Shown here in pieces: positions 39,299 through 48,122 of a stretch of 64,000 nt of DNA. The notes beneath the pieces were generated by a model that was not told the origin of the DNA, did not search any database, and worked only from the letters and a program-made list of their open reading frames with translations. Origin of the DNA: Croceivirga sp. (GTDB lineage Bacteria; Bacteroidota; Bacteroidia; Flavobacteriales; Flavobacteriaceae); NCBI GenBank assembly GCA_028284935.1, contig JANQQQ010000018.1, positions 119,957 through 183,956 on the forward strand, written 5' to 3'. Both the position numbers and the translations under genes were made by a program. Position 1 is the stretch's first letter; the number at the start of each line of letters is the position of its first letter.

Positions 39299-42157
39299 AT
39301 GAATTATAATTTTAGGAAAATCGAGGATAAATGGCAAAAGTACTGGGCCAAAAACGAAACCTTTAAGGCTGAAAACCAATCGGAAAAGCCGAAGTTTTAT
39401 GCGCTGTCCATGTTTCCATACCCCTCTGGGGCCGGATTACACGTTGGGCATCCCTTGGGCTACATTGCCTGTGATATTTATGCCCGATATAAAAGGCATA
39501 AGGGGTACAATGTGTTGCATCCCATGGGCTACGATTCCTTTGGACTTCCAGCGGAGCAGTACGCCATTCAAACGGGCCAGCATCCTGCAATTACTACGGA
39601 TACCAATATTAAACGCTATCGGGAGCAGTTGGACCAATTGGGTTTTTCCTTTGATTGGAGTCGTGAAGTGCGTACTTCGGATCCGAAGTATTACAAATGG
39701 ACGCAGTGGGTATTCATTCAATTGTTCCATTCATGGTATAACAATAGGACGGATAAGGCCGAATCCATTGACACGCTGGTTTCAGTCTTTGAAAAGCAGG
39801 GAAATGTAAAAGTAGATGCCACCTGTGATGATGATACCCCCATGTTTACGGCAGAGGAATGGAAGGGCTATTCATCAACGAAGCAGCAGAACATCCTTTT
39901 AAAATATCGATTGACCTATTTGGCCGATGCTGAGGTAAACTGGTGTCCCGCTTTGGGCACGGTATTGGCCAATGATGAAATTGTAAACGGAGTTTCTGAG
40001 CGTGGTGGTCATCCTGTCATTCGTAAGAAAATGACCCAATGGATGATGCGCATCACCGCCTATGCCCAACGTTTGTTGGATGGTCTGAATACCATTGATT
40101 GGCCACAGCCCCTGAAAGATTCCCAAACCAATTGGATAGGGAGAAGTGAAGGAGCTTCCGCTACTTTTGATGTGTTACCCAATTCAAACGTTGAGGTGCT
40201 CAAAAAAACGGAAGGGGAGGACATTTCGAGGACCTCAATGTCCCATAAAATAGAAGTGTTCACTACACGACCTGATACCATTTTTGGGGTGTCTTTTATG
40301 ACTTTGGCCCCAGAACATGAACTGGTCCAAAAAATAACGACGCCAGAACAAAGAGCAGAAGTGGAGGCGTATGTGGAAGCCACGGCAAAACGTTCGGAGC
40401 GCGATCGCATGGCGGATGTCAAAACCATTTCCGGGGTGTTTACGGGGGCTTATGCCGAGCATCCGTTTACCAAGGAACCCATACCTATTTGGATAGGGGA
40501 TTATGTGTTGGCGAGCTATGGTACAGGAGCCGTGATGGCCGTTCCTTGTGGCGACCAACGTGATTATGATTTTGCAAAACACTTCAAGATCGATATTCCC
40601 AATATTTTTGAAGGAGTCGATATTTCAAAGGAAGCCTTTGCCGACAAAGTGAATACTATTGTGGCCAATTCGGACTTTCTCAACGGATTGAACTACAGGG
40701 AGGCCACGCGCAAGGTGATTGACGAATTGGAGAAAATGGGTCACGGAAAGGGAAAAATCAATTATCGCCTGCGTGACGCCGTATTCAGTCGACAACGGTA
40801 TTGGGGAGAACCCTTCCCAGTATACTATAATGCTGAGGGTGTACCGCAGATAATCGATGAGGAACATTTGCCATTGGAGCTTCCAGAGGTGGAAAAATAC
40901 CTCCCCACGGAAACGGGGGAGCCCCCTTTGGGCAATGCGACCCATTGGGCTTGGAATACGAACACCTATGAAGTGGTCGCCAATTCCTTGATTGATAACA
41001 AAACAATATTTCCGCTTGAAATGAACACCATGCCTGGATGGGCAGGGAGTTCCCAGTACTTTAACCGGTACATGGATCCTCACAATGATAAAACCATTTA
41101 TTCGCCTGAGGCCATCAACTACTGGCAAGATGTGGACCTGTATATAGGTGGTAGTGAACATGCCACAGGGCATTTGTTGTACTCTCGTTTCTGGCAGAAG
41201 TTCCTATTTGATCGAGGCATTGCCCCCAAAGAGGAGTTTGCCAAAAAATTGATCAATCAAGGGATGATTACAGGGACAAGTGCTTTTGTTTACAAGGATT
41301 TGACATCAAATAAGATCTATTCAAAGGGTTTGATTGACAACAAAGATGTAAACCCTATTCATGCAGATGTTTCATTGATCAATTCTTCAGATGAACTCGA
41401 TATCGAAGGGTTTAAAAAATGGCGCCCAGATTTGGCTGAAGCCGAGTTCATTTTGGAGGAAGGGAAATATGTTGTAGGCCGCGAAATCGAAAAAATGTCC
41501 AAATCCAAATATAATGTGGTCAATCCAGACCAGATTTGTGAGGAGTATGGGGCGGACAGTTTACGATTGTATGAGATGTTCCTGGGACCCTTGGAGCAAT
41601 CCAAGCCTTGGAATACAGCCGGTATAACTGGTGTACATGGCTTCCTTAAAAAGCTTTGGAAGCTATACTTAAATATCGGGGACAGTGAGCCTACACCCGA
41701 AAATTTAAAAACACTACATAAGACCATTAAAAAAGTGGAAGAGGACATTGAGAACTTCAGTTTCAATACCTCGGTTTCCACCTTCATGATCTGTGTGAAT
41801 GAATTGACGGCCCAAAAATGTACATGCAAGGCCATTTTGAAACCTTTGGCTGTTTTGGTGTCCTCCTATGCGCCGCACATCGCTGAGGAGCTTTGGGAAT
41901 TAATGGGACATACGGAGTCTATTGCCAATGCCAATTTTCCTGAATTTGATGCAACACATTTGGTGGAGCGCACCAAGGAATACCCCATTTCCTTTAATGG
42001 AAGAATGCGCTTTAAAATGCAGTTGCCAGCAGATATGGGCAAAGCCGACATTGAAGCAGCTGTAATGGCCCACGAACAAACAACTAAATATTTAGAAGGG
42101 AGAACTCCCAAAAAAGTCATTGTGGTTCCGGGAAGGATTGTGAACATTGTTGGTTAA
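39299..42157 (+). CDS. leuS: Leucyl-tRNA synthetase
   Basis: A 952-residue class I synthetase that charges tRNA-Leu. The HIGH-type motif is in YPSGAGLHVGHPLGY (about residues 41-55), the CP1 editing domain holds TRPDTIFGVSFM and GTGAVMAVPCGDQRDYDFA, and KMSKS is exact at residues 732-736. The length exceeds that of E. coli LeuRS (860) because of insertions, notably a segment around FVYKDLTSNKIYSKGLIDNK before KMSKS, usual in Bacteroidota. The promoter is at 39243-39273. The SemiSWEET gene follows 60 bases downstream. Confidence 0.98.
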   Translation: MNYNFRKIEDKWQKYWAKNETFKAENQSEKPKFYALSMFPYPSGAGLHVGHPLGYIACDIYARYKRHKGYNVLHPMGYDSFGLPAEQYAIQTGQHPAITTDTNIKRYREQLDQLGFSFDWSREVRTSDPKYYKWTQWVFIQLFHSWYNNRTDKAESIDTLVSVFEKQGNVKVDATCDDDTPMFTAEEWKGYSSTKQQNILLKYRLTYLADAEVNWCPALGTVLANDEIVNGVSERGGHPVIRKKMTQWMMRITAYAQRLLDGLNTIDWPQPLKDSQTNWIGRSEGASATFDVLPNSNVEVLKKTEGEDISRTSMSHKIEVFTTRPDTIFGVSFMTLAPEHELVQKITTPEQRAEVEAYVEATAKRSERDRMADVKTISGVFTGAYAEHPFTKEPIPIWIGDYVLASYGTGAVMAVPCGDQRDYDFAKHFKIDIPNIFEGVDISKEAFADKVNTIVANSDFLNGLNYREATRKVIDELEKMGHGKGKINYRLRDAVFSRQRYWGEPFPVYYNAEGVPQIIDEEHLPLELPEVEKYLPTETGEPPLGNATHWAWNTNTYEVVANSLIDNKTIFPLEMNTMPGWAGSSQYFNRYMDPHNDKTIYSPEAINYWQDVDLYIGGSEHATGHLLYSRFWQKFLFDRGIAPKEEFAKKLINQGMITGTSAFVYKDLTSNKIYSKGLIDNKDVNPIHADVSLINSSDELDIEGFKKWRPDLAEAEFILEEGKYVVGREIEKMSKSKYNVVNPDQICEEYGADSLRLYEMFLGPLEQSKPWNTAGITGVHGFLKKLWKLYLNIGDSEPTPENLKTLHKTIKKVEEDIENFSFNTSVSTFMICVNELTAQKCTCKAILKPLAVLVSSYAPHIAEELWELMGHTESIANANFPEFDATHLVERTKEYPISFNGRMRFKMQLPADMGKADIEAAVMAHEQTTKYLEGRTPKKVIVVPGRIVNIVG

Positions 42158-42217
42158 ATTGCAAACAATGTGCAGCAATCTACTTAAAAATTAGATCGTT
42201 TCGTTTGCCCGTAAATT

Positions 42218-42472
42218 ATGCCAATCATTGAAATCATAGGTCTTATTGCCGCTACCTGTACCACCTTGGCCTTTGTGCCCCAAGTGTTTAAGGCATGGAA
42301 ATACAAATCTACGCAAGACATCTCCCTGACCATGTATTTGGTGCTTCTTGCGGGGCTCCTGCTTTGGCTCGTTTATGGCATCCATCACAACAGTTTGGCC
42401 ATTATTTTGGCAAATACCGTTACCGGGGTTTTAGTTTTATTGATGTTGGCACTTAAATTCCGACATAAATAG
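42218..42472 (+). CDS. SemiSWEET-type sugar transporter
   Basis: An 84-residue protein with three transmembrane helices and the conserved Pro-Gln pair (TLAFVPQVFKAWKYKSTQDIS) of SemiSWEET/PQ-loop proteins. These dimerise to form a passive sugar (often sucrose or glucose) carrier. The second and third helices contain the usual LLWLVYGI and Asn (IILANTVTG) elements. Transported sugar not evident. It stands between leuS and ald with no clear functional link. Confidence 0.9.
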   Translation: MPIIEIIGLIAATCTTLAFVPQVFKAWKYKSTQDISLTMYLVLLAGLLLWLVYGIHHNSLAIILANTVTGVLVLLMLALKFRHK

Positions 42473-42511
42473 GGGGTAGAAAAAATTAAATTACACCATT
42501 TTTATAGATTA

Positions 42512-42529
42512 CCCCTAATTTTTTAGGGG
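42512..42529. repeat. Small hairpin upstream of ald
   Basis: CCCCTAA (42512-42518) and TTAGGGG (42523-42529) pair around TTTT, without a T tract. A TAGGGGGT copy is at the end of the hairpin and another just after the SemiSWEET stop. It may be an operator or RNA structure for ald. Confidence 0.4.
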
Positions 42530-42661
42530 GTTAATTCAAAAAAATCAGATTTTTTACCAAGACACCCCTGCATTTCATCGAATTTATTTCTTCTTTCCTA
42601 TAATATCGCACACTTTTGAGTTGTAATTTAAATGCATACAACAACTTTAAAACAGCAAATC

Positions 42662-43765
42662 ATGATTATTGGTGTACCCAAAGAGATTAAAAACAATGAA
42701 AGCCGTGTAGGGATGACTCCTTCCGGGGTATTTGAATTGGTAAAGAACAACCATACGGTTTATATCCAATCCACTGCCGGGGAGGGAAGTGGGTTTTTTG
42801 ACAAAGACTACATTGATGCAGGTGCCCAAATCTTGGAGACCATCGAGGAGGTGTACGCCAAAGCGGAAATGATCGTCAAGGTAAAGGAACCCATCGCCAA
42901 AGAGTATCCCTTAATTAGAGAGGGTCAAGTAGTCTTTACCTATTTTCATTTTGCGTCCAGTGAGCCCTTAACCAAAGCCATGATTCAAAGCAAGGCCATT
43001 TGCATTGCGTATGAAACTGTGGAAGATGAGGACGGGACATTACCGTTATTAACCCCCATGTCTGAAGTTGCAGGTCGAATGGCCATACAACAGGGTGCCA
43101 AGTATTTGGAAAAACCCGTGAAGGGAAAAGGGGTGTTATTGGGAGGTGTTCCTGGGGTACAACCAGGGAAAGTGTTGGTGCTTGGTGCAGGCACGGTGGG
43201 TATTCAGGCCGCCAAAATGGCTGCTGGATTGGGGGCCCATGTCACTATTATGGACATTAATATGAAACGGCTTCGATATGTCAATGACGTGATGCCCAAT
43301 CATGTGGTGACCGATTTCTCCAATGAGTTACGAATTAGAAAGCATATCAAGACCCATGATTTAATTGTGGGGGCGGTATTGCTGAAGGGGGCAAAAGCGC
43401 CAAACCTAATTACTCGTGATATGCTCAAGGACATGCATCCTGGAACCGTGATCGTTGATGTTGCCGTGGATCAAGGCGGATGCATTGAAACCAGTAAACC
43501 AACAACACACGAAGATCCAGTGTACATCATTGATGATGTGGTACACTATTGTGTTGCCAATATGCCGGGAGCCGTACCCTATACCTCCACTATTGCGTTG
43601 ACTAATGTTACCTTGCCCTATATTCTAAAATTGGCCAATAATGGATGGCAAAGTGCTTGCCGAATGGACAAATCCTTGGAAAAAGGATTGAACATTGTGG
43701 AAGGTGAAGTCATTTATAAAGAGATTATTGAAGCCTTTGATTGGGAAACCCCTGTTTTGATATAA
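42662..43765 (+). CDS. ald: Alanine dehydrogenase
   Basis: A 367-residue NAD-dependent alanine dehydrogenase (interconverts alanine and pyruvate plus ammonia). The N-terminus [20 protein letters not shown] is diagnostic, and the Rossmann motif [15 protein letters not shown] and the [20 protein letters not shown] segment follow. The ATG at 42662 gives the standard length (about 370); an in-frame ATG at 42632 would add ten residues and cannot be excluded. A hairpin lies in the leader region (42512-42529). A strong terminator follows the stop. Confidence 0.96.
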   Translation: MIIGVPKEIKNNESRVGMTPSGVFELVKNNHTVYIQSTAGEGSGFFDKDYIDAGAQILETIEEVYAKAEMIVKVKEPIAKEYPLIREGQVVFTYFHFASSEPLTKAMIQSKAICIAYETVEDEDGTLPLLTPMSEVAGRMAIQQGAKYLEKPVKGKGVLLGGVPGVQPGKVLVLGAGTVGIQAAKMAAGLGAHVTIMDINMKRLRYVNDVMPNHVVTDFSNELRIRKHIKTHDLIVGAVLLKGAKAPNLITRDMLKDMHPGTVIVDVAVDQGGCIETSKPTTHEDPVYIIDDVVHYCVANMPGAVPYTSTIALTNVTLPYILKLANNGWQSACRMDKSLEKGLNIVEGEVIYKEIIEAFDWETPVLI

Positions 43766-43789
43766 ACGAACAAAATGTCAGTTTTTATG

Positions 43790-43815
43790 ACCCTGCCCCC
43801 TTTGGCGGGGTTTTT
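43790..43815 (+). terminator. Terminator of ald
   Basis: An 8-bp GC-rich stem (43790-43797 with 43804-43811, one G-T pair) with loop CCCTTT and a TTTTT tail lies 25 bases after the ald stop. Confidence 0.85.
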
Positions 43816-43860
43816 GCTTTGGACTTGGTATCTTTAGGTAAATTTTAAAACGAAGAAATC

Positions 43861-44556
43861 ATGATGGGATATTATATATTGATCGGAGCTATAGCATTGG
43901 TCAGCTGGTTGGTGAGTGCACGATTGAAGAGTAAGTTCAAGCATTACTCCAGGGTGCACTTGCAAAATGGAATGAGTGGAGCGGAAATCGCACAAAAAAT
44001 GTTGGACGACCATGGCATACGGGATGTAAAGGTGATTTCCACACCAGGAATGTTGACGGATCATTACAATCCAAAAAACAAAACGGTCAACCTTAGTGAA
44101 GGGGTTTATAATCAACGTAACGCTGCTTCGGCTGCTGTAGCAGCCCATGAAGTGGGTCATGCTGTACAACACGCGCAGGCGTATGAATGGTTGACTATGC
44201 GTTCCAAATTGGTGCCCGTGGTAAGTGTCACTTCAGGGATGTCCACGTGGGTGGTCTTTGGAGGATTGGCCCTTGGTGCTGCGGCCGGAGTAGGACTTGG
44301 ATATTGGATTGCCGTTGCCGGCTTGGTCATGATGGCCTTTGCCACACTTTTTAGTTTGGTTACGCTTCCCGTGGAATACGATGCAAGCAAACGCGCCTTG
44401 ATCTGGTTAAAGCAAAAAAACGTGGTAACCCAACAGGAATATGCGGGCTCTGAAGATGCCTTGAAATGGGCAGCTCGCACCTATTTGGTAGCGGCTATTG
44501 GTTCCATTGCTACCTTGCTTTATTGGGCGCTTCAAGTATTTGGAGGAAGGGATTAG
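43861..44556 (+). CDS. Membrane zinc metallopeptidase (YugP family)
   Basis: A 231-residue membrane peptidase of the YugP / neutral zinc metallopeptidase family. One N-terminal helix (residues 5-20) is followed by a cytoplasmic catalytic part with His96-Glu-x-x-His100 in AAHEVGHAVQHAQ, then helices near 118-160, with LPVEYDASKRA as the conserved later segment that may supply a further ligand. It probably acts in membrane-protein quality control. Two adjacent ATGs (43861 and 43864) could serve as start. A terminator at 44581-44614 follows. Confidence 0.9.
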   Translation: MMGYYILIGAIALVSWLVSARLKSKFKHYSRVHLQNGMSGAEIAQKMLDDHGIRDVKVISTPGMLTDHYNPKNKTVNLSEGVYNQRNAASAAVAAHEVGHAVQHAQAYEWLTMRSKLVPVVSVTSGMSTWVVFGGLALGAAAGVGLGYWIAVAGLVMMAFATLFSLVTLPVEYDASKRALIWLKQKNVVTQQEYAGSEDALKWAARTYLVAAIGSIATLLYWALQVFGGRD

Positions 44557-44580
44557 TCAGTCACAACAGAAATTATGGGA

Positions 44581-44614
44581 AACCTGTCATGCCAATGGTT
44601 ATGACAGGTTTTTT
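44581..44614 (+). terminator. Terminator of the zinc peptidase gene
   Basis: A 10-bp perfect stem AACCTGTCAT / ATGACAGGTT (44581-44590 with 44601-44610) with a 10-base loop, followed by TTTT. It ends only 13 bases before the Crp-type regulator ATG. Confidence 0.85.
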
Positions 44615-44626
44615 ATTTTTAAAGGG

Positions 44627-45214
44627 ATGAAAGGGTTCGAAAGGCTATTTGAAAATATTGGACGCTATGTGTTCTTGCAGGATGATGAAAAGGAGCGGAT
44701 AACGGCTGTTTTTGAGGAACAGCAGATAAAACGGAGACAGTTTCTTGATCAACCGGGATTTGTCTGCAATTACCGAAACTATGTGGTACATGGAACCTTT
44801 AGGTCCTATTACTTGGATAGGGAAGGAAAGGAACATACGGTTCAGATTGCCATGGACGATTGGTTTGTAAGTGATTTTTATAGTTACATCACACAAACAC
44901 CGGCCACTTTGTTTGTTGAGGCGTTGGAAGATTCCACGATTTTAAGGACGACCTACGATACTATTGAACCACTTTGTAAGGAGATACATGCCTTAAGCGA
45001 ATATTTTAGGATAACAACTGAGCGGGCATTCGCCTACTCAAGAAAGCGGGCACTATCCAACCTTAGTCTAAATGCCGAGGAACGGTTTTTGGAACTCCAT
45101 GAAAGATATCCCGAAATGGTACGGCGGGTACCTCAAAAAGTCATAGCTTCCTATTTGGGAATGACCCCTGAATTCTTGAGTAAGATTAGGAAGAAGATTT
45201 CGGCAAAAACTTAA
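44627..45214 (+). CDS. Crp/Fnr family transcriptional regulator
   Basis: A 195-residue regulator. The N-terminal cyclic-nucleotide-binding-like beta roll (residues about 20-115, containing RRQFLDQPGFVCNY and DDWFVSDFYSY) is followed by a dimer helix and a C-terminal helix-turn-helix (VPQKVIASYLGMTPEFLSKI). No FNR-type cysteine set is present, so it is not an Fe-S oxygen sensor. The ATG at 44627, just after the terminator, is preferred; a reading from 44498 would run through that hairpin. It is 87 bases upstream of a DoxX-SDR pair that it may control. Ligand unknown. Confidence 0.9.
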   Translation: MKGFERLFENIGRYVFLQDDEKERITAVFEEQQIKRRQFLDQPGFVCNYRNYVVHGTFRSYYLDREGKEHTVQIAMDDWFVSDFYSYITQTPATLFVEALEDSTILRTTYDTIEPLCKEIHALSEYFRITTERAFAYSRKRALSNLSLNAEERFLELHERYPEMVRRVPQKVIASYLGMTPEFLSKIRKKISAKT

Positions 45215-45301
45215 TCCAGTTCAAGACCATTTCATAAAACACTTCATTTTTTAACGGTCGTAGGTGACGGAATTTTGGGTCATTATTCTAAAACAAAAGA
45301 A

Positions 45302-45685
45302 ATGACTTTTAAAATTCAAAACGTAGTACATTGGTTATTGGGGCTTTTAATGATGGTCTTTGGTCTCAATAAGTTTTTTGGGTTTATTCCGGTACAACCA
45401 CCGACCGATGAAACCGCACAGCAATTTTTGGGAACCATGTTCAACAGCTACTTGTACGTGGTAGTCGCTCTGGCAGAAATTATGGGCGGTGTATTTTTGT
45501 TTGCCCCAAGGGTTAGAAAATGGGGGATGTTTCTTCTAGCACCGGTAATTTTCAATATTGTGGCCTTCCACTTTGCCCACGATTTTATTGGGAATGGTAT
45601 TTGGATACTACCCACCCTATTATTTATGGTCGCCATTTACAATAAACGACCCCATTTCACTACATTACATAAAAACGTCCAATAA
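45302..45685 (+). CDS. DoxX-like membrane protein
   Basis: A 127-residue protein with four transmembrane helices of the DoxX/DoxD-like superfamily (NVVHWLLGLLMMVFGLNKFF at the first helix, ALAEIMGGVFLFAPR in the third). Members are linked to redox or electron-donor handling in membranes but most have no proven role. Its stop overlaps the ATG of the SDR gene by one base (TAATG), so the two are translationally coupled. The Crp-type regulator upstream on the same strand is a likely controller. The ATG at 45302 is used, as the upstream in-frame start adds nine polar residues. Confidence 0.85.
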   Translation: MTFKIQNVVHWLLGLLMMVFGLNKFFGFIPVQPPTDETAQQFLGTMFNSYLYVVVALAEIMGGVFLFAPRVRKWGMFLLAPVIFNIVAFHFAHDFIGNGIWILPTLLFMVAIYNKRPHFTTLHKNVQ

Positions 45686-46503
45686 TGGCAAAAACATGGT
45701 TTATTACAGGAATATCCAGCGGCCTGGGCCAAGCCTTGACCGAAGAAGTAATCAGCAAGGGCGATTACGTCATAGGCACCCTTAGGAAGTCCGATCAGGT
45801 CGATGCCTTTAACGAAAAGTATTCAGGTAAGGCAGAAGCGGTACTGGCCGATATCACTGATTTTGAAAGGATGGAGGAAATCATTTCCAATTTCGATCGT
45901 ATTGACGTTTTGGTCAACAACGCCGGAATTGGGTTTGTTGGAGCCATTGAAGAAACAAGTTTGGAAGAAACGAGAAGGGTCTTTGAAGCCAATTTTTTTG
46001 CCCCATTAAAGCTTACGCAACTGGTTTTGCCAAAAATGCGGAAGCAGTCCGGTGGACACATCGTCCAAATCTCTTCCCATGCCGGACTCAAGGCATTTGC
46101 GGGATTTGGAACCTATAGTGCCAGTAAGTTTGCTTTGGAAGGTTTCACTGAAGCCCTGGCTCAAGAGGTAGCCCCCCTTGGAATTAAGGTGACCCTTGTG
46201 GAACCTGGTCCATTTCGGACCCAATTTGCATCAAGAGGTCTGCCTGAAGCCAAGAAAGTAATTTACGAATACGCCGAAACCGCTGGAGCATTTCGCAACA
46301 AGCTAAAAGGAGTACATGGAAAACAAGAGGGAGATCCGAAAAAGGCTGCAAAGGCTATTGTACGGCATGTAATTTCAGGGAATGAATCATTAAGAATGCC
46401 CCTGGGAAAAATACCAATGATCACCATACAGATGAAATTGGACAGTGTGAGATCTGATTTGGAAGGGAATAGGAAGGTGGCAGAGCAGGTAATTTTTGAC
46501 TAA
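45685..46503 (+). CDS. Short-chain dehydrogenase/reductase
   Basis: A 272-residue classical SDR enzyme using NAD(P)H. The cofactor motif TGISSGLG is at residues 9-16, NNAG near 79, catalytic Ser near ISSHAG, and Tyr-x-x-x-Lys in YSASKFALEGF. The substrate cannot be told from the sequence. Translationally coupled to the DoxX-like gene (one-base overlap). A bidirectional terminator follows at 46520-46567. Confidence 0.93.
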   Translation: MAKTWFITGISSGLGQALTEEVISKGDYVIGTLRKSDQVDAFNEKYSGKAEAVLADITDFERMEEIISNFDRIDVLVNNAGIGFVGAIEETSLEETRRVFEANFFAPLKLTQLVLPKMRKQSGGHIVQISSHAGLKAFAGFGTYSASKFALEGFTEALAQEVAPLGIKVTLVEPGPFRTQFASRGLPEAKKVIYEYAETAGAFRNKLKGVHGKQEGDPKKAAKAIVRHVISGNESLRMPLGKIPMITIQMKLDSVRSDLEGNRKVAEQVIFD

Positions 46504-46519
46504 AAAGGCGAACCATAAA

Positions 46520-46567
46520 AAAAGACAGGTTTTCAATAGTGTGCAATGCTATGAAAACCTGTCTTTT
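46520..46567. terminator. Bidirectional terminator between SDR and ferritin genes
   Basis: A 16-bp perfect stem AAAAGACAGGTTTTCA / TGAAAACCTGTCTTTT (46520-46535 with 46552-46567) around a 16-base loop. The A run at the left and T run at the right let it end transcripts from both sides. Confidence 0.9.
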
Positions 46568-46586
46568 AACGAAGTTCAAGGAGGAA

Positions 46587-47108
46587 TTACTCCTCAATCC
46601 ATTTCTCAATGCTGTTGTCAATCATTTGTTTGCCAACACCTTCCATTCCTGTAAGTTCGATCATGTCCAAAATATCACGAATGGTGTTTTCCTCCTCCAC
46701 TTGTTCCAGCACAAACCAATCCAAAAAGCGTTCGGTGGTAATGTCCATGGAAGCCCTTGCTTTTTTTACAATGTTTTTGATGGACTCACTTACTTTAACC
46801 TCGTGCTGTAAAGCTGATTCGAAAACATCCTTTATCGAGGAGAATTCATGGTTGATACCTGAAACTTCAGGAGAAATTGGACTTCCGCCGGTATCAATTA
46901 AGAAATTAAAGATTTTCATCATATGCTCCCGTTCCTCTTCTGTTTGTTTAAAAAAGAATTTGGCACTGGTGAAAAATCCGTTTTGTTCACACCACGAGGC
47001 CATCGCCAGGTAGGCAGCAGAGGCATGTGCTTCCATTTTTATCTGTCCGTTGAGCAAATCCATAGATTCAATTTGAATACTCAACTGTTGTCTTGCAATA
47101 TCATTCAT
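46587..47108 (-). CDS. ftnA: Bacterial ferritin
   Basis: A 173-residue non-haem ferritin of the FtnA type, a four-helix-bundle subunit of the 24-mer iron store. Ferroxidase ligands are recognisable: Glu in QIKMEAHASAAYL, the EEEREHMMKIFNF pair in helix B, and the LEQVEEENTI segment in helix D. It oxidises and stores Fe(II) in the cytoplasm. A TAAATTTG -7 box lies on the minus strand (47138 to 47131), 23 bases before the ATG. No Fur box was identified. It converges on the SDR gene across a shared terminator. Confidence 0.96.
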   Translation of the reverse strand: MNDIARQQLSIQIESMDLLNGQIKMEAHASAAYLAMASWCEQNGFFTSAKFFFKQTEEEREHMMKIFNFLIDTGGSPISPEVSGINHEFSSIKDVFESALQHEVKVSESIKNIVKKARASMDITTERFLDWFVLEQVEEENTIRDILDMIELTGMEGVGKQMIDNSIEKWIEE

Positions 47109-47130
47109 AGCTTTTATAAATTTTGTCTAT

Positions 47131-47138
47131 CAAATTTA
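47131..47138 (-). promoter_or_regulatory. -7 box of the ferritin gene
   Basis: TAAATTTG on the minus strand fits TAnnTTTG. No convincing -33 element is present. Confidence 0.45.
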
Positions 47139-47249
47139 CAAAACCCATAGATAGGAATGTGTAAGACATGGAAATTTAAAACCGGTTTTAGACTGGATAA
47201 AAATAATGGGTTCCGACCATCTACAACACGGCGGAAAAGTTGGTTTAGG

Positions 47250-47567
47250 TTAAATGTATACTGATTCTCTAGCGCACGAAAGGCCCATACGCACAAATGC
47301 CTGTAGTAATAATTCCCTTAGGTCCAGAATCTCCTCAATAGTGAGCAATACCAAATGCTGTTGGTTGCAAAGGGTCAAGATTTTGAAGTCATGGGGGCAA
47401 GATTCTTCATAAAACAAAGATGCCATTTCAAGGGAAAGGATTTTTTCCCTTACCGCCAATAATTCGCAAAAGCGTAAAGGAATCGATTTGTGCCCTAGGT
47501 GGAGATAAAAGAAACGATTTGAAGCGTCTTGACGGAGGGAACAGTACTTTGTATTTGCAACGAGCAT
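47250..47567 (-). CDS. Hypothetical small cytoplasmic protein
   Basis: A 105-residue protein with no signal peptide or membrane helix. The pattern (FFYLHLGHKSIPLRFCELLAVREKI, read here in two parts: FFYLHLGHKSIPLRF and CELLAVREKI) is that of a small alpha/beta fold, and five Cys are present. I recall similar short proteins beside ferritin genes in flavobacteria but cannot name a family with certainty. It lies between ferritin and the Lrp regulator on the same strand, 36 bases after the Lrp gene. A role linked to iron would be a guess from context. Confidence 0.6.
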   Translation of the reverse strand: MLVANTKYCSLRQDASNRFFYLHLGHKSIPLRFCELLAVREKILSLEMASLFYEESCPHDFKILTLCNQQHLVLLTIEEILDLRELLLQAFVRMGLSCARESVYI

Positions 47568-47603
47568 AGCAACAAATATAAAGCTTATTTAGACTTAATA
47601 CAA

Positions 47604-48074
47604 TTAAACCTGAATTTGGCGATCGATCTGCTGATTTAGTGAGATGAACGTTTCCGTGCGGGAAACTCCGTCAATCTGTTGGATTTTTTTATTGAGTACC
47701 TGCATCAAATGTTCATTGTCCCTACAAAGCACTTTTATCAAGATGGACCAATTGCCCGTGGTATAATGACATTCCAGCACTTCTGGAATATTTTGGAGTT
47801 CCGCTACCGCCCTCGGATTGCTCATGGCCCTGTCCAAGAAAATTCCAATATAGGCCATGGTGGTATATCCCAATACTTTTGGGTTGATGATGAATTTGGA
47901 ACCTGAAATCACTCCTGCTGCTTCCAATTTCCGAAGACGTTGATGAATGGCCGCTCCTGAAATACCAATATCCCTGGCAATCTCCAAAATGGGTGTTCGG
48001 GCATCCTGCATTAAATGCCTTAGAATTTTTTTGTCTATTCCATCTAATTGTAACAAGTTGTTAGTGGATTTCAT
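47604..48074 (-). CDS. Lrp/AsnC family regulator
   Basis: A 156-residue Lrp-type regulator: N-terminal helix-turn-helix (LDGIDKKILRHLMQDARTP, then ISGAAIHQRLRKLEAAGVI) and a C-terminal RAM ligand domain (LGYTTMAYIGI to FISLNQQIDR). Such proteins sense amino acids. It is 48 bases downstream of a saccharopine dehydrogenase-like gene on the same strand, suggesting control of lysine breakdown. It has its own -7 box TATCTTTG (minus strand, 48105 to 48098), with the start 23 bases further on. Confidence 0.94.
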   Translation of the reverse strand: MKSTNNLLQLDGIDKKILRHLMQDARTPILEIARDIGISGAAIHQRLRKLEAAGVISGSKFIINPKVLGYTTMAYIGIFLDRAMSNPRAVAELQNIPEVLECHYTTGNWSILIKVLCRDNEHLMQVLNKKIQQIDGVSRTETFISLNQQIDRQIQV

Positions 48075-48097
48075 ACTTTACCATTCAAGATGAAATC

Positions 48098-48105
48098 CAA
48101 AGATA
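48098..48105 (-). promoter_or_regulatory. -7 box of the Lrp-type gene
   Basis: TATCTTTG on the minus strand is an exact -7 match in the 48-base gap after the saccharopine dehydrogenase-like gene, so the regulator can be transcribed on its own. Confidence 0.5.
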
Positions 48106-48122
48106 GAAAATACAGCTCAACG

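Noticed and set aside
40625..41173. Open frame of 182 codons antisense to leuS
   Set aside because: Lies within the leuS coding region with no independent evidence.
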